From Streptacidiphilus sp. ASG 303 (GTDB taxonomy: Bacteria; Actinomycetota; Actinomycetes; Streptomycetales; Streptomycetaceae): a DNA stretch of 64,000 bases. The position numbers and the translations under genes are program-made. Where the stretch lies: contig NZ_JAJLRA010000004.1 in NCBI RefSeq assembly GCF_020991365.1, forward strand, positions 360,020-424,019. The letters are read 5' to 3'. The notes beneath the pieces are model-generated. The model had not been told where the DNA came from. It saw only the letters and a program-made list of their open reading frames with translations, and did no database searches. Positions 43,834 through 53,260 of the stretch are shown here, piece after piece (the first letter of the stretch is position 1; each line of letters opens with the position of its first letter).

Positions 43834-44823
43834 ATGCCACGCGGACGCCACCGTCAATCGTCGACCATCAGCAGGCTCCTCCCCCCGCTCTCCACCGGGG
43901 CGGTCACCAGTGCCGCCGGTGCGGTCGTGCTGCTGAGCGACGACGCGGCGCTGCTCCGGCTGGTCGGCGCCGCCGCCGTGGCCGCCGCCCTCGCGGGCGC
44001 GGTGCTGCTGCGCCGCCGCGACCGGGCCGGGGAGCAGGCGCTGGACGCCGCCTCCATCGCCCGGCAGCGCGCGGAGGAGCGCCACGAGGAGCAGGTCGCC
44101 GAGCTGGAGTACGCGGTGGAGGTCGCCGAGGAGCGGGTCTCCCGCCTCGGCCGGCGCCTGGCCGTGGAGAAGTCCCGGCTGGCGCGGTCCGAGACGGAGA
44201 ACGCCCGGCTGCTGCGCGAGCGCGCCGTGCTCGCCGCCGAACAGGCCGTCAGGGACGCCGAGGCGTCCCGCCGCCGCGCCGCCGACCTGCGGCCCGGCCG
44301 CCACCCCGTGACGCCGACCGCGTACGTCCGGGCCGCGGCCGTGCTGCGCACCCTGGAGCGCCGCGCCGCGGTGGCGCAGGCCCAGCGGGTCGCCGCCCAG
44401 GTGAACGCCGAGAGCGCCCGCCGCCGCGCCGCCGCCGAGGGCCGCACCGCCCCCGCGCTGCCGCCGGCCCGGTCCGAGCACGCGCACACCCCGACCGGAC
44501 CCGCCGCCGCGGTCATGCCCGCCACCAGGCAGCGGCCCCGCCCGGTGGTCGCCCGTACCGAGGGCTTCAGCTTCTTCGACCGCGCCGCGCAGAGGGCGGC
44601 CGCGGGCGCCGCGGAGGCGGCCGCCGCGGGCGACCTCACCGACGTCGTGGGCGACGAGGCCGTCGCCGAGCAGGCCCGCTACGCGGACGCGGGCGCGGCA
44701 CCGGCCGGGCCGGCCGCCGGGAGCACGGCGGAGGACTCCGCCGAGGACCCCGCGGTGGTGGACCTCACGCCCCACGACGCGACCGAGCACATGGACGTGC
44801 GGGCACTGCGCGCCGCCCAGTAG
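43834..44823 (+). CDS. Coiled-coil membrane-anchored protein
   Basis: 329-aa protein of unknown function. Two hydrophobic segments near 17-32 and 40-60 anchor it; residues about 75-190 form a long Ala/Glu/Arg coiled coil (e.g. AERHEEQVAELEYAVEVAEE), followed by a Pro/Ala-rich and acidic tail. The architecture suits a cytoplasmic scaffold held to the membrane. ATG at 43834 preferred to the TTG two codons upstream; TAGTTT (43822-43827) ends 6 nt before it, predicting a leaderless mRNA. Confidence 0.72.
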   Translation: MPRGRHRQSSTISRLLPPLSTGAVTSAAGAVVLLSDDAALLRLVGAAAVAAALAGAVLLRRRDRAGEQALDAASIARQRAEERHEEQVAELEYAVEVAEERVSRLGRRLAVEKSRLARSETENARLLRERAVLAAEQAVRDAEASRRRAADLRPGRHPVTPTAYVRAAAVLRTLERRAAVAQAQRVAAQVNAESARRRAAAEGRTAPALPPARSEHAHTPTGPAAAVMPATRQRPRPVVARTEGFSFFDRAAQRAAAGAAEAAAAGDLTDVVGDEAVAEQARYADAGAAPAGPAAGSTAEDSAEDPAVVDLTPHDATEHMDVRALRAAQ

Positions 44824-44842
44824 TCCGCCGCCCGGGAGCGGC

Positions 44843-44902
44843 CGCCGGGGCCCGCGGCCCGTCCGCGGGCCCGGCGTGCCCGGCCGCCCGCGGGCGGCCG
44901 GG
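44843..44902. terminator. Two adjacent hairpins between converging genes
   Basis: A 14-bp stem with one bulge (44843-44857 with 44863-44876) is followed at once by a 24-bp perfect palindrome (44879-44902). Both serve the converging coiled-coil and nuoD2 genes. Confidence 0.7.
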
Positions 44903-44926
44903 GGGACCCCGCGGGCCGCCCGCCGG

Positions 44927-46087
44927 CTACTTGTCGATGTCGCCCACCACGAAGAACATCGACCCCAGGATCGCCACCATGTCGGCCACCAGCGTGCCCG
45001 GCAGCAGCTCGGTCAGCGCCTGGATGTTGTTGTACGAGGCGGAGCGCAGCTTGAGCCGCCACGGCGTCTTGTCGCCGCGTGAGACGAGGTAGTAGCCGTT
45101 GACGCCCAGCGGGTTCTCGGTCCAGGCGTAGGTGTGGCCCTCGGGCGCCTTGAGGACCTTGGGCAGCCGCAGATTGACCGGGCCCGGCGCCAGGCCGGCG
45201 ATCCGGTCCAGGCAGGCGTCGGCCAGGTCGAGGGAGACGTGGGTCTGCTCCAGCAGGCACTCGAAGCGCGCCAGGCAGTCGCCCTCCTCCCGGACGGCCA
45301 CCCGCAGCACGTCGCCCAGCTCCCCGTAGGCCAGGTACGGCTCGTCGCGCCGCAGGTCGAAGTCGACGCCCGAGGCCCGGGCGATGGGCCCGCTCACCCC
45401 GTACGCGTGGACCAGCTCCGGGGCCAGCACGCCGACGCCCGCGGTGCGGCCGCGGAAGATCTCGTTGCCCAGCACCAGGTCGTCGATCCGGCCCATCTGG
45501 GCGCGCACCTGGGCGACCGCCGCCCGGACCCGGCCGGTCCAGCCGGCCGGCAGGTCCTCCTTGAGGCCGCCGACCCGGTTGAACATGTAGTGCATCCGGC
45601 CGCCCGAGGCCTCCTCCAGCACGTGCTGGAGCGTCTCGCGGCCCTCGAAGGCGTAGAAGACGGGGGTGATGCCGCCCAGCTCCAGCGGGTACGACCCGAG
45701 GAACATCAGGTGGTTGAGCACCCGGTTGAGCTCGGCCAGCAGCGTGCGCAGCCACACCGCCCGCTCCGGGACCTCCATGCCGAGCATCCGCTCCACCGCG
45801 AGGACGACGCCCAGCTCGTTGGAGAACGCCGACAGCCAGTCGTGGCGGTTGGCGAGCATGACGATCTGGCGGTAGTCGCGGGCCTCGAAGAGCTTCTCCG
45901 CGCCCCGGTGCATGTAGCCGACCACCGGCTCGGCGGAGACGATCCGCTCGCCGTCCAGCACCAGCTTCAGCCGCAGCACGCCGTGGGTGGACGGGTGCTG
46001 CGGACCGATGTTGAGCACCATGTCGCTGGTGCCGAGCTCGGTGACGTTCTCCGCACCGGAGCCGATGCCGACCGTGGTCTCCCTCAT
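44927..46087 (-). CDS. nuoD2: NADH-quinone oxidoreductase subunit D paralogue
   Basis: 386-aa homologue of the 49-kDa/NuoD subunit of complex I, which lines the quinone site. Conserved GPQHPSTHG (28-36), [11 protein letters not shown] with Arg61, and the C-terminal region [15 protein letters not shown] are present. It is a stand-alone second copy: no other nuo genes are in the window. Minus strand; its ATG overlaps the stop of the methyltransferase gene by 4 nt. It may serve a partial or alternative complex I or a hydrogenase-like module. Two hairpins follow. Confidence 0.92.
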   Translation of the reverse strand: MRETTVGIGSGAENVTELGTSDMVLNIGPQHPSTHGVLRLKLVLDGERIVSAEPVVGYMHRGAEKLFEARDYRQIVMLANRHDWLSAFSNELGVVLAVERMLGMEVPERAVWLRTLLAELNRVLNHLMFLGSYPLELGGITPVFYAFEGRETLQHVLEEASGGRMHYMFNRVGGLKEDLPAGWTGRVRAAVAQVRAQMGRIDDLVLGNEIFRGRTAGVGVLAPELVHAYGVSGPIARASGVDFDLRRDEPYLAYGELGDVLRVAVREEGDCLARFECLLEQTHVSLDLADACLDRIAGLAPGPVNLRLPKVLKAPEGHTYAWTENPLGVNGYYLVSRGDKTPWRLKLRSASYNNIQALTELLPGTLVADMVAILGSMFFVVGDIDK

Positions 46088-47139
46088 GGGCGGCAAGTCT
46101 GCCACTCCCGGGCCCCCCGCAGGCCGCCCGGTACCGGCATGCGGACCGTCTGCACCAGCCAGCCGAAGCCGCCCAGCCCCGCCGGGTCGGTCAGCTCCGC
46201 GCCCTCCCCGGCGGCGGACAGCGCCCGCAGGTAGGCCGCCGGGTCGGTGGAGGCCAGGGAGAGCGGGGGGCGGGCCCCGCCGACGCCGAGCGCCCTGAGC
46301 GCCTCGCGCTGCGTCGTCCACAGGCTGTGGACGGCCCCGGCCGCCTCCCCTGCCGCGGCGCAGGCGTCCAGCGCCACGTGCGCGGTCACGTCGCAGGAGC
46401 CGTCGGGCACCGGGCGCACCTCCCGCCCGTCGCGGAAGCCCGCGAGGGTGCCGAAGGGCGGCCGGTCCGCCGCGCCGTGGGCGTAGTCCGCCGCCACCGC
46501 GGCACCGCGCTCCAGGGACGCCACCGCCGCGGCCCACGCGGCGTCGCGGGGGGCGCCGAGCTCGACCCGGGCGCCGGGGACGGCCGCCTCCGGGACGGCC
46601 GCGTCCGGCCACCACCGCGCCGCCCAGGCGGCGTCCGCCGCGGAGAGCGGCCCGCCGGGCCGCTCCTCCCCGGTGGCGGGGTCGACCAGGACGTACCGCA
46701 GCACCCCGTCGCCGTCGGCCTCGGCGACGTCGACGGGCACGTTGTCCAGCCACTCGTTGGCGAACAGCAGCCCCGAGACCCCCTGCGGCGGCTCCGCCGA
46801 CCAGGCGACCTCCGCGGGCAGCCCGGCGGGCCGCCCGGCGACCTCCACCGCGTGGAGCCGCAGCCGGGCCGCGAGCGCCGGGTCGCCGCGCCGCACGGCC
46901 GCCAGCACCCCGCACAGCAGCTCGCCGCGGCCGGCCCCGACGTCCACCAGGTCGAGCCGTGCGGGCCGTCCCAGCTCCCGGTCCACCTCGCCGAGCAGCC
47001 GGGCCACGGCGTCCGCGAAGAGCGGCGAGGCGTGCACCGAGGTGCGGAAGTGCCCGGCCGGGCCCTCCGGCCGCCGGTAGAAGCCGCCCTCGCCGTACAG
47101 CGCCCGCTGCGCGGCCTCCCGCCAACCCGTCCACGTCAT
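46084..47139 (-). CDS. SAM-dependent methyltransferase, NDUFAF7/DUF185 family
   Basis: 351-aa class I methyltransferase of the DUF185 (MidA/NDUFAF7) family. SAM site [12 protein letters not shown] (about 72-83), N-terminal [17 protein letters not shown] block, and [12 protein letters not shown] motif. Human NDUFAF7 dimethylates an Arg of NDUFS2, the NuoD homologue, during complex I assembly. Here the gene overlaps nuoD2 directly, so the same enzyme-substrate relation is likely. ATG at 47139 chosen: TAGCGT ends 7 nt before it on the minus strand (leaderless), rather than the GTG at 47169. Confidence 0.86.
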   Translation of the reverse strand: MTWTGWREAAQRALYGEGGFYRRPEGPAGHFRTSVHASPLFADAVARLLGEVDRELGRPARLDLVDVGAGRGELLCGVLAAVRRGDPALAARLRLHAVEVAGRPAGLPAEVAWSAEPPQGVSGLLFANEWLDNVPVDVAEADGDGVLRYVLVDPATGEERPGGPLSAADAAWAARWWPDAAVPEAAVPGARVELGAPRDAAWAAAVASLERGAAVAADYAHGAADRPPFGTLAGFRDGREVRPVPDGSCDVTAHVALDACAAAGEAAGAVHSLWTTQREALRALGVGGARPPLSLASTDPAAYLRALSAAGEGAELTDPAGLGGFGWLVQTVRMPVPGGLRGAREWQTCRP

Positions 47140-47365
47140 GACCGGGACGCTACCCGGCGGCGCCCGCACCGCGGCGGTCCGCCCGCCCCCTGCCCGCCCG
47201 CACCTCCCGCACCGCCCGTACCACCCGCACCTCTCCGTACCACCCGCACCGCCGGAGCCCCCCGCCGTCCCCGACCCGGCCTCCCCTCTCTCCGACCTGG
47301 GGAGTAGGGCGGATCGGCCTGGCGGTGGACCGGGGGCACCCCGCCGACTGCCTAGGCTGGAGAGC

Positions 47366-48577
47366 GTGCAGCACCTCTACGCGTGGCTCCGCAGGCGCCC
47401 CACGGTGGCCGACACCGGGTGGGCGCTGCTGGTGCTGGGCCTGGGCGTGCTGTCCGAGGCCTCCGCCCCCGAGCACCGCTACTCCACGGCCTCCTTCCTC
47501 GTGGTCGCCCCGATGCTCGCCGGACTGATGGCCGTGCGCCGCCGGTTCCCGGACGCGGCCCTGGCCGGCGGCCTCGCCGTCGGCCTGCTCCAGGTGGCCG
47601 CGGGGTGGGAGCCCAACCCCACCGCCATCGCCCTGCTGGTCCTCGCCTACACGGCCGCCGCCTTCGGCTCCCGCTGGGCGTCGCGGACGGCGCTGGCGGC
47701 CGGCCTGGCCGCGGGGCCCCTCACACTGTGGCGGTTCAGCACCGCGGACGACCCCCGCATGCACCAGCCCGGCCAGATCGTGCTGGTCAGCGTGCTGCTC
47801 TCGGTGCCCTTCGTGCTCTGCTGGGCGCTGGGCCGCCTCACCCGCGTCCGCCGCGCCTACTACGCGGAGCTGGAGGACCGCGCCGCCCGCCTGGAGCGCG
47901 AGCGCGACGCCCGCGCCAAGGTGGCCGTCGCCGCCGAGCGCGCCCGCATCGCCCGCGAACTGCACGACGTGGTGGCGCACAACGTGTCGGTGATGGTGGT
48001 CCAGGCGGACGGCGCCGCCTACGTCATGGACGCCTCACCCGGACAGGCCAGGGAGGCGCTGGCCACCATCGCCTCGACCGGGCGCCAGGCGCTGGACGAG
48101 ATGCGCAGGCTGCTCGGGGTGCTGCGCTCGGCCGACCCCGGCGAGGGCGAGTACGTGCCGCAGCCCGGGGTGGAGCAGCTCCCCGACCTGCTGGAGCAGG
48201 TCCGCGGCGCCGGCCTGCCCGTCGACTTCGCGCTGGAGGGCAGCCCGTGCCCGCTGCCGCGCGGGGTGGAGCTCACCGCGTACCGGATCGTGCAGGAGGC
48301 GCTCACCAACGTCCGCAAGCACGGCGGGCCCGACGCCCGCGCCGAGGTCCGCATCCGCTTCGCCGACGGCACCGTGGACGTGCGGGTCGAGGACGACGGC
48401 CGCGGCGCGGTCGCCGAGCTGTACGAGCAGGGCGGCGCCGACGGGCAGGGCCACGGGCTGATCGGCATGCGGGAGCGGGTCGGCATGGTCGGCGGCAGCC
48501 TGGACGCCGGGCCGCGGCCGGGCGGGGGCTTCCGCATCCGCGCCGTCCTGCCGCTCCGGGCGGCGACCACGGCCTGA
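47366..48577 (+). CDS. Two-component sensor histidine kinase (NarL-type partner)
   Basis: 403-aa membrane kinase of the HisKA_3 class. Five to six hydrophobic helices (15-155) form a sensor without a large extracellular loop, so the signal may be membrane-borne. Phospho-accepting His200 lies in [14 protein letters not shown]; the ATPase domain has N box ALTNVRKHG and G boxes DDGRG and [14 protein letters not shown] start directly after TAGGCT (47353-47358, 7 nt gap), thus probably leaderless. The response regulator gene follows after 120 nt. Confidence 0.92.
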   Translation: MQHLYAWLRRRPTVADTGWALLVLGLGVLSEASAPEHRYSTASFLVVAPMLAGLMAVRRRFPDAALAGGLAVGLLQVAAGWEPNPTAIALLVLAYTAAAFGSRWASRTALAAGLAAGPLTLWRFSTADDPRMHQPGQIVLVSVLLSVPFVLCWALGRLTRVRRAYYAELEDRAARLERERDARAKVAVAAERARIARELHDVVAHNVSVMVVQADGAAYVMDASPGQAREALATIASTGRQALDEMRRLLGVLRSADPGEGEYVPQPGVEQLPDLLEQVRGAGLPVDFALEGSPCPLPRGVELTAYRIVQEALTNVRKHGGPDARAEVRIRFADGTVDVRVEDDGRGAVAELYEQGGADGQGHGLIGMRERVGMVGGSLDAGPRPGGGFRIRAVLPLRAATTA

Positions 48578-48697
48578 GCACCGCCCCGGACGACCCCGCC
48601 CGCACCCGCCCGCCGCGAACCGCCCGCCGCGAACCGCCCGGCCCGAACCGCCCCGCCCGGAACCGTCCCCGCCGGCCACCACCGAGGAGAACCACCC

Positions 48698-49402
48698 ATG
48701 ACCATCCGCGTGATGCTCGTCGACGACCAGGAGCTGCTGCGCACGGGATTCCGCATGGTGCTCCAGTCGCAGGCCGACATCGAGGTCGCCGCGGAGGCCG
48801 GCGACGGCGCCCGCGCCCTGGAGGTGCTGGCCGGCCGTCCGGCGGCGGAGCCCCCGGTCGACGTGATCCTGATGGACGTGCGGATGCCCCGGACCGACGG
48901 CGTGGAGGCCACCCGCCGCATCTGCCTCGCCCCCGACGGCACGCCGCGCCCGGACGCGCCGAAGGTGCTGATCCTGACCACGTTCGACCTGGACGAGTAC
49001 GCCTTCGCCGCGCTGAAGGCCGGGGCCAGCGGGTTCCTGCTGAAGGACGTGCCGCCCGCCGAGCTGGTGGCCGCGATCCGCGCCGTGCACGCGGGCGACG
49101 CCGTGGTGGCGCCGACCACCACCCGCCGCATGATCGACCGCTTCGCCGACGTGCTGCCCGGCCCGCACCGCGCCGCGGGGCCCCCCGCCGTGGCCCGGCT
49201 GACCGAGCGGGAGCGGGAGGTCTTCCTGCTGGTCGCGCAGGGGCTGTCGAACGGGGAGATCGCCGCGCGGCTGGTGCTGTCCGAGGCGACCGTGAAGACC
49301 CACGTCGGCCGCATCCTGGCCAAGCTGGGCCTGCGCGACCGCGTGCAGGCCGTGGTGCTGGCCTACGAGACCGGGCTGGTCCGGGCCGGCGGCGCGGCCT
49401 GA
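48698..49402 (+). CDS. Response regulator, NarL/FixJ family
   Basis: 234-aa partner of the adjacent kinase. Receiver domain (1-125) with acidic pair Asp9/Asp10, phospho-acceptor Asp60 in ILMDVRMP, and Lys in LLKDVPP; C-terminal LuxR-type HTH (about 165-225, [22 protein letters not shown] in pieces) binds DNA. ATG after GAGGAGAA. Targets unknown. A pair of GCCCGCCGCGAACC direct repeats lies between kinase and regulator genes. Confidence 0.93.
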   Translation: MTIRVMLVDDQELLRTGFRMVLQSQADIEVAAEAGDGARALEVLAGRPAAEPPVDVILMDVRMPRTDGVEATRRICLAPDGTPRPDAPKVLILTTFDLDEYAFAALKAGASGFLLKDVPPAELVAAIRAVHAGDAVVAPTTTRRMIDRFADVLPGPHRAAGPPAVARLTEREREVFLLVAQGLSNGEIAARLVLSEATVKTHVGRILAKLGLRDRVQAVVLAYETGLVRAGGAA

Positions 49403-49417
49403 CCGGACGCGCCGCCC

Positions 49418-49485
49418 GCACCCGCCCCGGTCACGCCCGCACCGCCCGCACGCGCACCGCCTGCACCCGCCCCGGTCACGCCCGC
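49418..49485. repeat. 23-bp direct repeat flanking the gene junction
   Basis: A 23-mer starting GCACCCGCCCCGGTCACG occurs at 49418-49440 and 49463-49485. The second copy runs into the 3' end of the aldolase-like gene. Confidence 0.7.
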
Positions 49486-50696
49486 GCCAGCCGCTCCAGC
49501 AGCCCCGCCGCGGACTCCGCGACCTCCTCCGCCGACCACTCCAGCGCGGAGGCCGCTACCGTCACCTCGGTCACCGACAGCCCCGGGACCGGACCCTCCC
49601 GCCACCCGCCGAACAGCGCCCGCCCGGTCTCCTCCGCCAGCAGCAGCCCGGCCTCCTCCAGCATCCCGGCCGGGTACGGCAGCCACAGCCGGAACTGGTG
49701 GGTGTGCGGCGGGTCCGGGTGCACGACCGCCCCCGGCATCCCGGCGAAGGCGCCGCCCAGCGCCGCCGCCACCACCCGCGCGTGCGCCGCGTACTCCGGC
49801 AGCCGGGGCAGCTCCCGCTCCAGTCCGAGCAGCGCGGAGAGCACCGTCGGCCACTGCTGGAACAGCTGCCCGCCGTACCGGTGCCGCCACGCCCGGCACT
49901 GCGCGCCGACCTCCGCCGGGCAGGCGACGGCCGCCCCGGACAGTCCGCCCAGCGACTTGTAGAACGACACGTACACCGAGTCCGCGAGCCCCGCGATCTC
50001 CGGCAGCGTCCGCCCGAAGTGCGCCGTCGTCTCCCACAGCCGGGCGCCGTCGACGTGGACCACCGCCTCGCGCCCGCGCCCCGCGTCCACCGCCGCGCAC
50101 AGCTCGTCCCACGTGGGCAGGACGAAGCCGGCGTCGCGCAGCGGCAGCTCCAGCATGAGCGTCCCGAAGGGCTCGTCCAGGCCCTGCACCTCCGCCGCCG
50201 TCGGCAGCCGCGGCGCGGTGGTCGGGTGGACGCTCCGCAGCCCGCTCAGCACCGCGTACGCGTCCCGCTCGTGCACCTCCGGGTGGGCGAGCGGGTGCAT
50301 GGCGACGGTGCGGCTGCCGGTGCGCTCCGCCCAGCAGCGCAGGACCGCCTGCTGGGCCATGGTGCCGGTGGGGAAGAAGACGGCGTCCTCGAAGCCCAGC
50401 AGCTCCGCGGTGCGCCGCTCCAGCCGGTCCACCGGACCGTCGCCGTACACGTCCGGCGGCCCGTCCAGCCCCCAGTCCCCGCCGCCGGTGTCGGGCCGGT
50501 CCGCCAGCGCGGCCAGCTCCGCCAGCCGCTCCCGCACGGTCCGCGGCCGTCCCTGCGAGAGCACCCGGTCGCAGCCGCGCAGCGCCGCCGTCCGCCTCTC
50601 CCGCATCTCCCGCTCCCGGGCCCTGCCGGTCCCGCCGTCCCCGCCGGTGTCGCCGTCCCTGCCGGTGTCGCCGTCCATGCCGGTGTCGCCGTCCAT
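49476..50696 (-). CDS. Threonine aldolase-like PLP enzyme
   Basis: PLP-dependent beta-eliminating lyase/threonine aldolase family, fold type I; expected to split L-threonine or similar beta-hydroxy amino acids into glycine and an aldehyde. 406 aa from the ATG at 50696. HVDGARLW holds the cofactor Asp216 and VSFYKSLGG the Schiff-base Lys247; FFPTGTMAQQAVLR is the family N-terminal block. The first 24 residues are DGDTG repeats from an 18-bp DNA repeat and may not be translated: ATG at 50606 (376 aa, with GGGAG in front) is a good alternative start. Confidence 0.85.
   Translation of the reverse strand: MDGDTGMDGDTGRDGDTGGDGGTGRAREREMRERRTAALRGCDRVLSQGRPRTVRERLAELAALADRPDTGGGDWGLDGPPDVYGDGPVDRLERRTAELLGFEDAVFFPTGTMAQQAVLRCWAERTGSRTVAMHPLAHPEVHERDAYAVLSGLRSVHPTTAPRLPTAAEVQGLDEPFGTLMLELPLRDAGFVLPTWDELCAAVDAGRGREAVVHVDGARLWETTAHFGRTLPEIAGLADSVYVSFYKSLGGLSGAAVACPAEVGAQCRAWRHRYGGQLFQQWPTVLSALLGLERELPRLPEYAAHARVVAAALGGAFAGMPGAVVHPDPPHTHQFRLWLPYPAGMLEEAGLLLAEETGRALFGGWREGPVPGLSVTEVTVAASALEWSAEEVAESAAGLLERLARA
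50643..50696. repeat. Three 18-bp tandem repeats at the aldolase 5' end
   Basis: Units GCCGGTGTCGCCGTCC(C/A)T at 50643-50660, 50661-50678, 50679-50696. Copies 2 and 3 each contain a possible ATG start on the minus strand. Confidence 0.85.
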
Positions 50697-50842
50697 GCGG
50701 GGCATCATCCCCCACCGGTCCCGGCCGTGTCGCGCCCGTTCCGGACCGCACCCCGCCCGGCGCCGGGAGGGGAGGTGGGCGCCCGTGCGGTACTTCCGTA
50801 CGATGGCGGGGTACGTCCGGTACCCGAAGAGGACTGGAACGG

Positions 50843-50866
50843 ATGAAGGTCGATTCAGAGCCGTGA
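50843..50866 (+). CDS. 7-codon upstream ORF
   Basis: ATG with GAGG 10 nt upstream encodes MKVDSEP and ends at a TGA that overlaps the GTG start of the next gene (GTGA). That GTG has no good ribosome site of its own, so this tiny ORF probably delivers ribosomes to it by reinitiation. Confidence 0.45.
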   Translation: MKVDSEP

Positions 50867-51831
50867 ACCCACCCGACGAGGGGGCGAGCCCGGCGGGGCT
50901 GCCCGACTTCGAGTTCGGCGACCCCTCCGACCCCGGCAACCGGCCCGCCCGCCTGGCGGTCGGCGTCGTCGGCACCGGGCGCGTCGGCCCGGCGCTCGGC
51001 GCCGCGCTGCAGCTGGCCGGCCACCGGGTCGTCGCCGCCTCCGGCGTCTCCGCCGCGTCCCGGCGCCGCGCCGAGACCCTGCTGCCCGGGGTCCGCCTGG
51101 TGACGCCGCCGCAGGTCATGGCGGCGGCCGACCTGGTGCTGCTCACCGTCCCCGACGACGCGCTGGCCGACCTGGCCGCGGGCCTCGCGGCCACCGGCGC
51201 GGTGCGGCCCGGCCAGCTCCTGGTGCACACCTCCGGCGCCCACGGCACCGCCGTGCTGGAGCCCGCCGTGCGGGCCGGGGCGCTGCCCCTGGCCCTGCAC
51301 CCGGCGATGACCTTCACCGGCACCGCCGTGGACGTCGCCCGGCTGGCCGGCTGCCCGTTCGGGGTGACCGCCCCGGAGGAGCTGCGGCCGGTCGCGGAGG
51401 CGCTGGTGGTGGAGATGGGCGGCGAGCCCGAGTGGGTGCCGGAGGACGTCCGGCCGCTCTACCACACGGCGCTCGCCCACGGCGCGAACCACCTGGTCAC
51501 CCTGGTCGCCCAGGCGAAGGAGCTGCTGGCCGCCGCCGGTGTCGCCGAGCCCGGCCGGATGCTGGGCCCGCTCCTGGGAGCGGCCCTGGACAACGCGCTG
51601 CGCGGCGGCGACGCCGCGCTCACCGGCCCGGTCGCCCGCGGCGACGCGGGCACCGTGCGGCGCCACCTGGAGCAGCTGCGCCGGGTCTCGCCGCAGGTGA
51701 CGGAGGCGTACCGGGCGATGGCGCGGGCCACCGCCGACCGCGCGCTGGCCGCGGGGATGCTCAAGGCGGACGCGGCGGAGGCGCTGCTCGACGTGCTGGC
51801 CGACGGGCCCGGCGGAGAAGGGGAGCAGTGA
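50863..51831 (+). CDS. Rossmann-fold DUF2520 protein coupled to panC
   Basis: 322-aa protein of the Rossmann-like/DUF2520 family, with a 6-phosphogluconate-dehydrogenase-type layout similar to ketopantoate reductase. NAD(P) motif [14 protein letters not shown] (about 33-46), mid motif [15 protein letters not shown] and LHPAMTF, then an all-helical C-terminal domain ([15 protein letters not shown]). The stop overlaps the panC ATG by 1 nt (TGATG), so it belongs to the pantothenate operon; a role at the ketopantoate-reduction step is possible but unproven. GTG start is coupled to a 7-codon uORF. Confidence 0.82.
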   Translation: MNPPDEGASPAGLPDFEFGDPSDPGNRPARLAVGVVGTGRVGPALGAALQLAGHRVVAASGVSAASRRRAETLLPGVRLVTPPQVMAAADLVLLTVPDDALADLAAGLAATGAVRPGQLLVHTSGAHGTAVLEPAVRAGALPLALHPAMTFTGTAVDVARLAGCPFGVTAPEELRPVAEALVVEMGGEPEWVPEDVRPLYHTALAHGANHLVTLVAQAKELLAAAGVAEPGRMLGPLLGAALDNALRGGDAALTGPVARGDAGTVRRHLEQLRRVSPQVTEAYRAMARATADRALAAGMLKADAAEALLDVLADGPGGEGEQ

Positions 51832-52721
51832 TGAGGTCCCGGACCGGCGGGGACCCCGCCGCGGCACTGGTCCCCGACCGCGACGCGCTGGAGCACCTGC
51901 TCTCCCGCGCCGCCGCCCCCGGCCGCACGGCCGTGGTGATGACCATGGGCGCCCTCCACGAGGGCCACGCGACGCTGGTGCGGGCCGCCCGCGAGCGGGT
52001 GGGGCGCGAGGGGTTCGTCGTCGTCACCGTCTTCGTCAACCCGCTCCAGTTCGGGGCGGGCGAGGACCTCGACCGCTACCCGCGCACCCTGGAGGCCGAC
52101 CTGCGGCTCGCCGGGGACGCGGGCGCCGACGCGGTCTTCGCGCCCTCGGCCGAGGAGGTCTACCCGGGCGGCGCGCCGCAGGTGCGGGTCGCCGCCGGGC
52201 CGATGGGGGACCGGTACGAGGGCGCCTCGCGGCCGGGCCACTTCGACGGCGTCTGCACCGTCGTCGCCAAGCTGCTCCACCTCACCCGGCCCGACGTCGC
52301 GTTCTTCGGGGAGAAGGACGCCCAGCAGCTCGCCGTCGTCCGCCGCATGGCGACCGACCTGAACTTCCCGGTCGAGATCGTCGGCGTCCCCACCGTCCGC
52401 GAGCCCGACGGCCTCGCCCTCTCCAGCCGCAACCGCTACCTCTCCCCGGAGGAGCGGACCAGCGCGCTGGCCCTCTCCCGCGCCCTGCACGCCGGCCGCG
52501 ACGCCGCCGCGCGGGGGCCGCGGGCCGTGCGGGAGGCGGCCGCGGCCGTCCTCGCGCAGGCCGCCTCGGCCTCGCCGCCGGTCGACCTCGACTACCTGGC
52601 GCTGATCGACCCCGCCGGCTTCACCGAGGCGGGGGACGGCCACACCGGGGAGGCCGTCCTCGCGGTCGCCGCCCGGGTCGGCACCACCCGGCTGATCGAC
52701 AACGTCCGCATCGCGCTCTGA
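51831..52721 (+). CDS. panC: Pantothenate synthetase
   Basis: Condenses pantoate and beta-alanine with ATP through a pantoyl-adenylate. 296 aa. Motifs: [10 protein letters not shown] (with His43 and His46), [17 protein letters not shown] and SSRNRYLS, all expected. ATG overlaps the preceding stop, GGGGAG 5 nt upstream. panD follows after 38 nt; together they make pantothenate from aspartate and pantoate. Confidence 0.95.
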   Translation: MRSRTGGDPAAALVPDRDALEHLLSRAAAPGRTAVVMTMGALHEGHATLVRAARERVGREGFVVVTVFVNPLQFGAGEDLDRYPRTLEADLRLAGDAGADAVFAPSAEEVYPGGAPQVRVAAGPMGDRYEGASRPGHFDGVCTVVAKLLHLTRPDVAFFGEKDAQQLAVVRRMATDLNFPVEIVGVPTVREPDGLALSSRNRYLSPEERTSALALSRALHAGRDAAARGPRAVREAAAAVLAQAASASPPVDLDYLALIDPAGFTEAGDGHTGEAVLAVAARVGTTRLIDNVRIAL

Positions 52722-52759
52722 GCCACTCCGGCATGCACTCACCACAGGAGGCGTGACCC

Positions 52760-53248
52760 ATGCTCCGCACCATGCTCAAGTCCAAGATCCACCGTGCCAC
52801 CGTCACCCAGGCCGACCTCCACTACGTCGGCTCGGTCACCGTGGACCGGGACCTGCTGGACGCCGCCGACCTCCTCCCCGGCGAGCTGGTCCACATCGTC
52901 GACATCGACAACGGCGCCCGCCTGGAGACCTACACCATCGCCGGCCCGCGCGGCAGCGGCGTGATCGGGATCAACGGCGCCGCCGCCCGGCTGGTCCACC
53001 CCGGCGACCTGGTGATCCTCATCGCCTACGGGCAGATGGAGGACGCCGAGGCCCGCGCGTACGTGCCGAAGGTCGTCTTCGTCGACGCGGACAACCGCAT
53101 CACCGGCCTCGGCGGCGACCCCGCGGAGGCCCTCCCCGGCACGGACACCGTGCGGGGGGACGCCGTCCGCGTCCCGGCCCCCGCAGCCCCGTCCGGGCGC
53201 GGGGCGTACGGTGACGGGGAGCACGGCGCGGCCCCGGCCGCCCACTGA
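52760..53248 (+). CDS. panD: Aspartate 1-decarboxylase
   Basis: Makes beta-alanine for PanC. Self-processing pyruvoyl enzyme: cleavage occurs between Gly24 and Ser25 (HYVGSVTVD), leaving the pyruvoyl group on Ser25. [17 protein letters not shown] start and [12 protein letters not shown] are canonical. 162 aa, longer than E. coli (126) by a Pro/Ala/Gly tail from about 128. AGGAGG lies 8 nt before the ATG. nadB begins 12 nt after the stop, so NAD and CoA precursor genes are cotranscribed; both pathways start from aspartate. Confidence 0.96.
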   Translation: MLRTMLKSKIHRATVTQADLHYVGSVTVDRDLLDAADLLPGELVHIVDIDNGARLETYTIAGPRGSGVIGINGAAARLVHPGDLVILIAYGQMEDAEARAYVPKVVFVDADNRITGLGGDPAEALPGTDTVRGDAVRVPAPAAPSGRGAYGDGEHGAAPAAH

Positions 53249-53260
53249 CACGGAGCCACC

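Noticed and set aside
46084..46087. Fusion of methyltransferase and nuoD2 into one protein
   Set aside because: They are in different frames with a stop overlapping the next ATG; two separate proteins.
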